Source: a bacterium (lineage in GTDB: Bacteria; Patescibacteriota; Patescibacteriia; Magasanikbacterales; GWA2-37-8). From it: 12,360 bases of DNA. This document shows, piece after piece, positions 1 through 6,187 of this stretch. Position numbers and translations under genes: made by a program. The stretch is from NCBI GenBank assembly GCA_021790135.1, contig JAJYIJ010000017.1, positions 1 through 12,360 on the forward strand. Direction: 5' to 3'. Position 1 is the stretch's first letter, and every line of letters begins with the position of its first letter. Under the pieces are notes generated by a model, which was given only the letters and a program-made list of their open reading frames with translations, made no database searches and was not told the DNA's origin.

Positions 1-966
1 CGTTGGAACAAGATCAGGAATGGCATTACAATCAATTATTTGCCCCCGTACTTTTTTACCACCGCGAACAACCAATTCGCTTTCATTTTTTAAGATATCA
101 GCACCCATACTTTGCAGGATTTCTATCAATCGTTTGTCACCCTGGGCATCAGAAAAATCTAAACCCTTGATAGATATTTCTCCTGGGAGAAGTACGCCGG
201 CAGCAATCGGATATGAAGCGGAAGAAAAATCTCCGGGGATCTCGGCGGTGAAAGCCGAATAGGTGTGCTTACCGCTTACAATGAATACATCGTTCCCCTC
301 TTTTTCTTGGCGGCTATAGTGCACCCCGAGTTTATCGAGCCAGCGAAGCGTCATATCCACATACGGTCGTTCATTCAAATTGGAAACTGTGATAACTGAC
401 TGACCGGGAATAAGCGGCAGCGACATGAGGAGCGCCGACAAATACTGTGACGTGGTGCCGTCAAGCGTGACGTTGCCACTCTTCAGTATTCCAGAAATTG
501 TTAGTGGGCAGGTGCCGTTGGTATCTTTGATGGTGAGCCCAAACGACCGAAGCGCGTCGATGAGTTCTTGCATTGGACGCGCTTTCATTTGTTCGCCGCA
601 ATCAAGCGTCATTGGCATGTCCGCACTTTTGCGCAGACCAAGAAGCGGCAAAACAAAACGAGTGGTGATGCCGGAATTACGGGTGAATATTTTTTCTATT
701 ACCTTCACAAAGGGCACGCCAGAACTTTCAACTGTCACATCAAAACCGCCCGAGAGTTTATTATCCGCTCCGAGCATAACCTTCGCTCCAAGCGCTCGAC
801 AAACGTCGATTGCTGCTTCAGTATCATCAGAATGTAAAACATTCTTAAGCGTGGACGTGCCTGTTGCAACAGCAGCCAAAAGCAAAGCGCGAACAGAATG
901 CGATTTAGAGCTTGGGACCATTACGGTACCGGAAAATTTTTGAGTTGTAGCAATGTGTAATTCCAT
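1..966 (-). CDS. aroA: 3-phosphoshikimate 1-carboxyvinyltransferase (EPSP synthase), C-terminus cut by window edge
   Basis: EPSP synthase transfers enolpyruvyl from PEP to shikimate-3-phosphate, the penultimate step to chorismate, the common precursor of Phe, Tyr and Trp. I translated it by hand from the ATG at 966; the frame stays open for 322 codons to the window edge, against a usual length of about 430. Family landmarks are VPSSKSHSVRALLLAA near residues 17-32 (substrate-binding Lys21 and Arg26), NSGITTR at 97-103, SQYLSALLMSLPL, LNERPYVDMTLRWL, PGDFSSASYPIAAG and the final IPDLVPT. The only SD-like sequence is GAGG at 979-982, 12 bases before the ATG and inside the 3' arm of a terminator hairpin. 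The gene lies downstream of trpA with its own promoter and leader. The first motif is slightly divergent from the common GDKSISHR form but the assignment is secure. Confidence 0.95.
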   Translation of the reverse strand, partial: MELHIATTQKFSGTVMVPSSKSHSVRALLLAAVATGTSTLKNVLHSDDTEAAIDVCRALGAKVMLGADNKLSGGFDVTVESSGVPFVKVIEKIFTRNSGITTRFVLPLLGLRKSADMPMTLDCGEQMKARPMQELIDALRSFGLTIKDTNGTCPLTISGILKSGNVTLDGTTSQYLSALLMSLPLIPGQSVITVSNLNERPYVDMTLRWLDKLGVHYSRQEKEGNDVFIVSGKHTYSAFTAEIPGDFSSASYPIAAGVLLPGEISIKGLDFSDAQGDKRLIEILQSMGADILKNESELVVRGGKKVRGQIIDCNAIPDLVPT

Positions 967-999
967 AAAAGAAAAGAACCTCGTTTCCGAGGTTCTTCT
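967..999 (-). terminator. Attenuator terminator immediately upstream of aroA
   Basis: On the minus strand AAGAACCTCG (997-988), loop GAAA (987-984) and CGAGGTTCTT (983-974) form a perfect 10-bp stem, extendable by a G-U and an A-U pair to 999/972. The tail TTCTTTT runs straight into the aroA ATG at 966. The 3' arm holds GAGG (982-979), the only SD-like element before aroA, so the hairpin would both terminate transcription and hide the ribosome site. It lacks a U-tract in the plus direction. Because no other terminator is visible after trpA, it may also end trp operon transcripts. Confidence 0.88.
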
Positions 1000-1053
1000 T
1001 GTAATATAGAGCAATTTTAGTTATGCGCTAACAAGGCCTCGGTCAAGGTTCTT
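974..1053 (-). promoter_or_regulatory. Aromatic amino acid attenuator of aroA: alternative RNA pairings
   Basis: Four segments can be traced. Segment 2 CCGAGG (1042-1037) pairs perfectly with CCTCGG (992-987), the 5' arm of the terminator, and CTTGT (1035-1031) pairs with ACAAG (1002-998), giving a 6+5 bp antiterminator that excludes the terminator. A weak 1:2 hairpin can form from CCTT (1048-1045) with GAGG (1040-1037), plus AAG (1053-1051) with CTT (1035-1033). Segment 1 AAGAACCTTG (1053-1044) is also complementary over 10 positions (one G-U) to the terminator 3' arm (983-974). Segment 1 directly follows the aromatic codons, and segment 2 lies just upstream of the leader stop codon, as ribosome-mediated attenuation requires. 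Pairings were found by eye; energies were not computed. Confidence 0.82.
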
Positions 1054-1092
1054 CCAAAAGTAAAAGTAAAATTTTTGGACAATGTTAGTCAT
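1021..1092 (-). CDS. aroA leader peptide (23 aa) with a Phe-Tyr-Phe-Tyr-Phe-Trp control run
   Basis: A short ORF, ATG 1092-1090 to TAA 1023-1021. It reads MTNIVQK, then FYFYFW at residues 8-13 (codons TTT TAC TTT TAC TTT TGG, 1071-1054), then KNLDRGLVSA. Six consecutive aromatic codons, covering all three aromatic amino acids, in front of the attenuator of a common-pathway aromatic gene are the signature of a regulatory leader peptide. The likely role is to make the translating ribosome stall when any charged aromatic tRNA is short, so that the antiterminator can form. There is no evident SD. A preceding 5-codon ORF ends at a TGA overlapping this ATG (ATGA at 1092-1089), so the start may be reached by re-initiation or from a very short untranslated leader. 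The peptide itself probably has no other function. Confidence 0.88.
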   Translation of the reverse strand: MTNIVQKFYFYFWKNLDRGLVSA

Positions 1093-1108
1093 ATAATGTT
1101 AGTCATAT
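1081..1108 (-). repeat. Perfect tandem repeat, 2 x 14 bp, at the start of the aroA leader
   Basis: The minus-strand unit ATATGACTAACATT occurs twice back to back (1108-1095 and 1094-1081). Each copy carries an ATG. The upstream ATG (1106) encodes MTNII and stops at TGA 1091-1089, overlapping the ATG of the aromatic leader peptide. Since 14 is not a multiple of 3, the two starts are in different frames. Confidence 0.95.
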
Positions 1109-1117
1109 GATGTTTCT

Positions 1118-1146
1118 ACAGTACCAGAACCTCTTTTTGTCGTCAA
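1118..1146 (-). promoter_or_regulatory. Putative sigma70-type promoter of the aroA leader
   Basis: On the minus strand TTGACG (1146-1141) is followed by exactly 17 bases and then TACTGT (1123-1118), preceded by TGG as an extended -10. The -10 match alone is modest, but the same TTGAC with TGGTA layout recurs before the HelD-like gene. Transcription would begin around 1110, leaving about 5 bases before the first ATG of the leader. The spacer and -10 overlap a sequence resembling the trpR operator (1113-1130). Confidence 0.6.
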
Positions 1147-1154
1147 ACAATTTA

Positions 1155-1163
1155 TGTGGATAA
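1155..1163 (+). other. Perfect DnaA-box-like 9-mer upstream of the aroA promoter
   Basis: TGTGGATAA here is the reverse complement of the DnaA consensus TTATCCACA. It lies 8 bases upstream of the aroA -35, between that element and the trpA stop. An 11-bp core, ATGTGGATAAC, also occurs upstream of the trpR promoter in the opposite genomic orientation. Whether it binds DnaA or another regulator is unknown. Confidence 0.4.
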
Positions 1164-1167
1164 CATA

Positions 1168-1959
1168 TTACTTAAGCGCAATAACTAACTCCTCCATTTT
1201 CTTCCGAACGCCTTCTTTACCACCGCTCTCACAGGCTTTAACAAGCGCGCTTCCAACAACCACCATATCGGCACTGCCTTTGAGCGTCCGAATCTGCTCC
1301 GCGTTCGAAATGCCAAAGCCGACCGCGGCAGGAACTTGAAAATATTTTTTCACGAGGGCGAGCGCGGGCTGTATGCCACCATCAATATCCGAGCGAACGC
1401 CGGTGGTGCCGCGAGTGGAAAAGCAGTAAACAAACCCTTCCGCTTTTTCCCCAAGTTTTTTGAGACGTTCTTCCGTGCTGTCGAGGCTGGCAAAACGAAT
1501 CAGGACGAGATTATTTTTCTCAGCCTCGCTTTCAAGATGTTCATGGCTCTCGGCTTCCAGCGGGTAATCGGGAATGATAAGCCCAACTATCCCCGCTTTA
1601 CCGGCATCATGACAAAATTTTTCTATGCCATACGTCAGGACAATATTAAAATATGTCATGAATAAAAGCGACGTCGCGATTGCATCTTCATGAGTTAATC
1701 GGTCGGCAAGTATAAAAGCGTCGTGCACGCATACACCATTTTCTAACGCAGCGGTATTAGCTTCACGGATGGTCGGACCGTCGCCCACGGGATCGGAAAA
1801 TGGAATCTGGAGCTCAATGTAATCCGCCCCGCTCTCTGACATTGTCTTTACCAACTCGCGGGTTGTTTCAAGGTTCGGATAGCCCACGACAACATGGGTC
1901 ATAAGCCCAAGACGATTTTCTTTCTTGATTTTCTCGAATTGTTTTTCCAGTGGGTGCAT
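1168..1959 (-). CDS. trpA: Tryptophan synthase alpha subunit
   Basis: Cleaves indole-3-glycerol phosphate to indole and glyceraldehyde-3-phosphate in the alpha2beta2 synthase; the indole passes to TrpB. I chose the ATG at 1959, giving 263 residues (MHPLEKQFEKIKKENRLG), which matches the family length and sits one base past the trpB stop. The frame is open further upstream, but that part overlaps trpB and has no TrpA similarity. Catalytic Glu49 (YIELQIPF) and Asp60 (SDPVGDGPTI) fall at the same numbers as in the Salmonella enzyme. The loop FSTRGTTG and the phosphate-binding VGFGIS segment are present. Gln51 replaces the more usual Gly of ELGIPFSDP, a variant I believe occurs in other TrpA proteins. 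The protein contains no tryptophan. It is last in the trp cluster; the stop at 1168 is only 22 bases before the aroA -35, with no terminator between. Confidence 0.96.
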   Translation of the reverse strand: MHPLEKQFEKIKKENRLGLMTHVVVGYPNLETTRELVKTMSESGADYIELQIPFSDPVGDGPTIREANTAALENGVCVHDAFILADRLTHEDAIATSLLFMTYFNIVLTYGIEKFCHDAGKAGIVGLIIPDYPLEAESHEHLESEAEKNNLVLIRFASLDSTEERLKKLGEKAEGFVYCFSTRGTTGVRSDIDGGIQPALALVKKYFQVPAAVGFGISNAEQIRTLKGSADMVVVGSALVKACESGGKEGVRKKMEELVIALK

Positions 1960-1960
1960 A

Positions 1961-3211
1961 CTAATTGGCTTTGGTCTTAAGGAATTCTTTCCAGTTTGTA
2001 TCTCCGAGCGCGTCAGCGACAATAAAAATGTCTTTATCACCGCGGCCGGAAATGTTGACGACGATGATTTTGTCTTTTGAGAGAGTGGGTGCGAGCTTGG
2101 TTGCTTCGGCCACAGCATGGGACGATTCCAGCGCCGGAAAAATGCCTTCAGTTTTGGCAAGGAGTTTGAAGGCAGTAAGCACTTCACTATCCGTCACAGC
2201 GTGATAGTTCACGCGACCATCTTTAAAGAGGCGAGCATGCTCTGGGCCAATGCCAGAATAATCAAGCCCGGCCGAAACACTATGGGTTGGTTCAAGCTGG
2301 CCATCGCTATTGGTCAGGAAAAAAGATTTATAGCCTTCGACGACGCCAAGTCTCCCCTGCCCCTGGAGACGCGCCGCATGATCGCCGATTTTGCCAGTAC
2401 CTTTCCCGCCGGCTTCTGCACCAATCATTTTAACATTTATATCATCGAGAAAGGCATTGAAAATCCCAATGGCGTTACTCCCACCGCCGACGCAGGCGAT
2501 GAGATAATCCGGAAGTTTACCTTCCGCGGCGAGGAGCTGCTCTTTTACTTCGAGTCCGACAATACTCTGAAAGTCACGCACCATTGACGGATACGGATGT
2601 GGACCAAGCGCCGAGCCAAGCAAGTAATAGGCGTCATTCGGGTGCGCAATCCAATCCTGGAGCGCCGCCATCACGGCATCTTTGAGGCGCTTTGTTCCGA
2701 ATTCAACCGGCACCACTTTAGCCCCGAGCTGCTCAATCCAGAACACATTCGGCCGCTGACGCACCACATCAACCGCACCCATATATACCGTGCATTCGAA
2801 ACCGAATTTGGCGGCGACAGTCGCCGTCGCAAGGCCATGCTGACCAGCGCCGGTTTCGGCGATCAGTCGTTTTTTGCCCATACGTTTCGCGAGGAGCCCT
2901 TGCCCGAGGCAATGATTGATTTTGTGCGCGCCAGTATGATTGAGCCCCTCATTTTTGAGATAGATTTTGGCGCCACCAAGTTTTTCTGTCAGATTCTTGG
3001 CAAAGTAAAGCGGTGTCGGCCGACCGGAATAATGTTGGTATAAATCAAGAAGCTCTTGCTCAAAGATCGGATCACTCTTGGCTGCTTCATAGGCTTTGGT
3101 CAATTCATCGAGCGCCGGAATGAGTGATTCGGGCACATAGCGACTGCCGAACTCACCAAAATAACCAAACGGATCGGCGTCATAACTCGTTTTGAAGAAT
3201 AATTTTTTCAT
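1961..3211 (-). CDS. trpB: Tryptophan synthase beta subunit
   Basis: PLP enzyme condensing indole with serine to give tryptophan, the last step of the pathway. It is 416 residues, slightly longer than the roughly 400 of typical TrpB1. Visible landmarks are HTGAHKINH with PLP Lys97, AETGAGQHG with catalytic Glu119, the phosphate-binding loop VGGGSNA at 241-247, [17 protein letters not shown] at 309-325, and NISGRGDKD at 386-394 with the Ser that contacts the PLP pyridine nitrogen. This is the standard TrpB1 form that partners TrpA, not TrpB2. The start ATG overlaps the trpCF stop as ATGA (3211-3208), and trpA starts one base after its TAG, which suggests coupled translation of the two subunits. 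It contains three tryptophans. Confidence 0.97.
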   Translation of the reverse strand: MKKLFFKTSYDADPFGYFGEFGSRYVPESLIPALDELTKAYEAAKSDPIFEQELLDLYQHYSGRPTPLYFAKNLTEKLGGAKIYLKNEGLNHTGAHKINHCLGQGLLAKRMGKKRLIAETGAGQHGLATATVAAKFGFECTVYMGAVDVVRQRPNVFWIEQLGAKVVPVEFGTKRLKDAVMAALQDWIAHPNDAYYLLGSALGPHPYPSMVRDFQSIVGLEVKEQLLAAEGKLPDYLIACVGGGSNAIGIFNAFLDDINVKMIGAEAGGKGTGKIGDHAARLQGQGRLGVVEGYKSFFLTNSDGQLEPTHSVSAGLDYSGIGPEHARLFKDGRVNYHAVTDSEVLTAFKLLAKTEGIFPALESSHAVAEATKLAPTLSKDKIIVVNISGRGDKDIFIVADALGDTNWKEFLKTKAN

Positions 3212-4596
3212 ACGGTATTTTTTACTAGTGCTGCAACGTTGTTAATAAGACTATGATCTTTTTTCCCAGGGGCGAATTCGACTCCGCTATTGAGATCCAA
3301 AATTTCTGGACGAACAGTTTGTGTTGCTATGACTATGTTATCTGGATTAAGGCCGCCGGCAAGAATGTCGACCGGAATATTTTTAAGGAGTGACCAGTCA
3401 ACTGGTTTACCTCTTCCCGCTCCGGCGTCAAAAAGTATTTTGTCCGCGATGCCGCGGTAGCATCCCGCCCTTTCTACATCAGCAGGAGTTTTGATAATAA
3501 TTGTTTTCCATACGGCACAAACTTTCTTTACATCTGTAACTTCTTCGACATTTTCTTCTCCATGAAGCTGCACGATATCGAGGCTGATTGTGTGGACAGC
3601 TTTTTTTACCATCTGTGATTTTTCATCAACAAAGACGCCAACGCATTGAATGCCTGGAAATTCTTTTTTGATCGGCTGAACAATATTTTTCGCCTGTTCA
3701 ACAGTGAGTGAGCGCGGGCTGGACGCAACATTAATAATAAATCCGAGATAATTTGCTCCGGCTTCGGCCGCAGCGCGCGCGTCGTCAAGCGAAGTCAGCC
3801 CACAAATTTTAAGCTTTGGCTTTAATAATAATTCTTTTACTTTGCCGAAAACATTTTTTGCTTCCATAAGCGTCGTACCAACCAAAATACCAGTGGCGCC
3901 GACTTGAAATATTCTACAAACATCAGTGCGGGACTCTATGCCTGACTCGGCAATAACAAATGTTTCTTCCGGAAGAAGTGGATGCAGGTGCACCATGGCC
4001 GTGTAATCAAAAGTAAAATCAGCGAGATTGCGCTGGTTAATGCCGACCAGCGGACAGTTAAGCGGCGCGATTTTTTCAATATCAGACTCATTATGCACTT
4101 CAACCAGCACATCAAGGCCAAGTGACGTCGCCAGGGTACTTAATTTTTTTATTTCTTCTTGGGTCAAAATTGCAGCAATGAGAAGGACAGCGTCAGCACC
4201 AGCAAGTTTGGCTTCGTAAGCCTGATATTCATCGATAATAAAATCTTTGCGCAAGATTGGAAGTAGCGTATTTTTGCGCACGCGCCTGAGATCATCAAGA
4301 CTGGCGTTGAAATGACTATTCGTTAAAACGGAAATAGCAGCGGCGCCGGCCGCTGAATATTTTTTCGCCTGCTCGATGATGTCTACTTCGGAGTTGATAA
4401 CGCCATGCGAGGGCGATGCGCGTTTAATCTCGGCAACCAGAGCTAGTGGTTTCGCGGCCTTAAGCGCTTGCAAAAAACGTGGCGGATTGGTTGGCAGCTC
4501 ATCAACTTTTTTTTGCAAAACTGAAAACGGCACGGTTTTCTTGGCCGCTTCGACACGAATTCTCTCATCAGCAACAATTTTCTCGACAATCGTCAT
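3208..4596 (-). CDS. trpCF: Bifunctional indole-3-glycerol phosphate synthase / phosphoribosylanthranilate isomerase (TrpC-TrpF fusion)
   Basis: 462 residues with two TIM-barrel domains fused in the TrpC-TrpF order known from enteric bacteria. TrpC, residues 1 to about 255, shows [10 protein letters not shown] (Glu56, Lys58), ILRKDF (Lys117), LVEVH (Glu166), GINQRNL (Asn187) and IAESGI (Glu217). TrpF, from about 261, shows LKICGLTS with catalytic Cys265, [32 protein letters not shown] with Asp390 as the likely general acid, and [10 protein letters not shown]. TrpF isomerises phosphoribosylanthranilate to CdRP, and TrpC closes the indole ring. The two reactions are consecutive, with TrpF acting first. 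Both ends are 4-base ATGA overlaps, with trpD upstream and trpB downstream. The join [11 protein letters not shown] is direct, with no visible linker. Confidence 0.96.
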   Translation of the reverse strand: MTIVEKIVADERIRVEAAKKTVPFSVLQKKVDELPTNPPRFLQALKAAKPLALVAEIKRASPSHGVINSEVDIIEQAKKYSAAGAAAISVLTNSHFNASLDDLRRVRKNTLLPILRKDFIIDEYQAYEAKLAGADAVLLIAAILTQEEIKKLSTLATSLGLDVLVEVHNESDIEKIAPLNCPLVGINQRNLADFTFDYTAMVHLHPLLPEETFVIAESGIESRTDVCRIFQVGATGILVGTTLMEAKNVFGKVKELLLKPKLKICGLTSLDDARAAAEAGANYLGFIINVASSPRSLTVEQAKNIVQPIKKEFPGIQCVGVFVDEKSQMVKKAVHTISLDIVQLHGEENVEEVTDVKKVCAVWKTIIIKTPADVERAGCYRGIADKILFDAGAGRGKPVDWSLLKNIPVDILAGGLNPDNIVIATQTVRPEILDLNSGVEFAPGKKDHSLINNVAALVKNTV

Positions 4597-5582
4597 ACAC
4601 GGATAATTTCTTCCAATTTTTTAAAGGCTGTATCGGTCGATAGACTATCTTCAGCCATTTTTTTGCCTTCTTGAAATGATGGGACAATTCCCGCGACATA
4701 AAGACCAAGACCAGCATTAAGGCTGATAAATTCTTTTTCCGCTGGTGTGCCTTCCCCTTTTAAAATTCTTTTTGCCGCTTCGGCATTGTAGGCAACGTCG
4801 CCGCCTTTCACATCGGCAAGAGAAAATATTTTACTTGGCTGAATAACAAACTCATTCATTGCTCTGTTGCGTTTGAATTCAAACGCAAGCGTCGGCGCTG
4901 CGACACTCACTTCGTCAAGCCCATCGTCGCTCGAAACAAGAATCACATGCTCGGAGCCAAGCGCCATTAAAACTTGCCCTAATTTTTCGGCCATCGGGCG
5001 GGAGGATACGCCAATTACCTGGCGTGTGACTCCAGCTGGGTTCAAGAGTGGGCCAAGGAAATTAAAAATCGTGCGAATATCAAGAGCCTTTCGAATTGGG
5101 CCAATGTACTGAAAAGCGGGGTGGAAATGCGGAGCAAAAAGAAAAGCGAGACCGGTGGCAGCAAAGGCACTCTCAACCCCCGAAGCGGATGGAATAATTT
5201 TGACACCAAGGGCCTCCAAGACGTCAAAACTGCCGCATTTGGAGCTGATGGCCCGATTACCATGTTTCGCCACTTTACCCCCCAAAGCCGCTATAACGAA
5301 GGCCGAGAGGGTGGAAGCATTAATCGTCGAGACCCTGTCACCGCCGGTACCACACGTGTCGATTGCATTTTCAGAGAGTGGTACCGGAGTCATATGAGCG
5401 CGCAGCACCTGGACGAGGGCGCTGATTTCTTCAACGCTTTCGCCTTTGGCGGCGAGGCCAAGTAAAAAAGCGCCGGACAGAGCTGGATCGAGTTTGCCGG
5501 TAGCCAAAGCTTCACCGATAGCGGTCATTTCGTCGGCGGATACATTTTGTTTTTTGACTAATTTGCTGAGCACGTCTTTCAT
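4593..5582 (-). CDS. trpD: Anthranilate phosphoribosyltransferase
   Basis: Transfers phosphoribose from PRPP to anthranilate. It is 329 residues, close to the usual 330-345, and is a stand-alone TrpD with no TrpG fusion. Landmarks are DTCGTGGDRVSTINAST at 75-91 (pyrophosphate loop), KHGNRAISSKCGSFDVLEALG from 106, the anthranilate-side IGPIRKALDIRTIFNFLGPLLNPAG (Arg164), and SSDDGLDEVS at 217-226 with the metal-binding Asp-Glu pair. Start and stop both lie in ATGA overlaps with trpG and trpCF. It contains no tryptophan residue. Confidence 0.96.
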   Translation of the reverse strand: MKDVLSKLVKKQNVSADEMTAIGEALATGKLDPALSGAFLLGLAAKGESVEEISALVQVLRAHMTPVPLSENAIDTCGTGGDRVSTINASTLSAFVIAALGGKVAKHGNRAISSKCGSFDVLEALGVKIIPSASGVESAFAATGLAFLFAPHFHPAFQYIGPIRKALDIRTIFNFLGPLLNPAGVTRQVIGVSSRPMAEKLGQVLMALGSEHVILVSSDDGLDEVSVAAPTLAFEFKRNRAMNEFVIQPSKIFSLADVKGGDVAYNAEAAKRILKGEGTPAEKEFISLNAGLGLYVAGIVPSFQEGKKMAEDSLSTDTAFKKLEEIIRV

Positions 5583-6187
5583 ATATTTGAGAAAAGGAAA
5601 TTTTCGAGCATTTTCTTGCCGCCTTCGGTAGCGAATGATTCAGGATGAAACTGTACACCCTCAATGGGGAATGTTTTGTGCCGAAGACCCATTATAATTT
5701 CTTGACCTTCATCGATCGCTGTGGCCGAGACGGCGAGGACTTCAGGGAGTGAACTTTTTTCAACCATAAGCGAGTGGTAGCGCATCACTTCGATATTTTG
5801 GGGAAGATTCTGAAAGAGGCCTAGGCCATCATGGCTTAAAAGGCTGGTTTTGCCGTGGCGCGGAAGCGGCGCTTTGATCACCCGCCCGCCAAAATAATAC
5901 CCGATCCCCTGCATACCAAGGCAGACTCCGAGGACAGGCGTGATCCTGCCGATATCGGTGATAACATCGGCGCAGACGCCGAAATAGTTTTGATTGCTCG
6001 GATCACCCGGCCCAGGAGAGATAATAATACGATCGAAATTTTGTTTTTTTATTTCTTTAATCGTAATGGCGTCGTTGCGTTTGACAACCAAATCAAACGT
6101 CTTTGTTTGGGCGGTCAAAAGCTCCCCGACTTCATGATAGAGATTGAAGGTGAATGAATCGTAATTATCAAGAATAAGGAGTTTCAT
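5579..6187 (-). CDS. trpG: Anthranilate synthase component II (glutamine amidotransferase)
   Basis: Class I glutamine amidotransferase that supplies ammonia to TrpE. It is 202 residues. LILDNYDSFTFNLYH opens the protein, followed by IISPGPGDP at 55-63, the nucleophile Cys89 in GVCLGMQG, and VQFHPESF with His181 and Glu183 completing the triad. Met92 stands where many homologues have His (GHQ). RYHSLMV, typical of anthranilate and aminodeoxychorismate synthases, is present. A role shared with folate synthesis (pabA) is possible in a small genome, but its place between trpE and trpD with overlaps on both sides supports the tryptophan role. Confidence 0.95.
   Translation of the reverse strand: MKLLILDNYDSFTFNLYHEVGELLTAQTKTFDLVVKRNDAITIKEIKKQNFDRIIISPGPGDPSNQNYFGVCADVITDIGRITPVLGVCLGMQGIGYYFGGRVIKAPLPRHGKTSLLSHDGLGLFQNLPQNIEVMRYHSLMVEKSSLPEVLAVSATAIDEGQEIIMGLRHKTFPIEGVQFHPESFATEGGKKMLENFLFSNI

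Noticed and set aside
425..943. 172-codon plus-strand ORF opposite aroA
   Set aside because: Antisense shadow of a clear EPSP synthase; composition typical of a reversed coding frame and no recognisable motifs.
967..999. Reading the hairpin before aroA as only the trp operon terminator
   Set aside because: A promoter, aromatic-rich leader ORF and competing antiterminator lie between it and trpA, so simple termination does not explain the layout, although it may serve that role too.
1960..2187. Upstream ATG at 2187 extending TrpA by 76 residues
   Set aside because: The extension is the trpB 3' coding region read in another frame, shows no TrpA similarity, and starts well before the family N-terminus.
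2117..3043. Two long plus-strand ORFs opposite trpB
   Set aside because: Antisense to a fully conserved TrpB; no family similarity, no promoter or SD.
5121..5465. Plus-strand ORF opposite trpD
   Set aside because: Shadow of TrpD, whose catalytic motifs occupy this stretch in the other strand.
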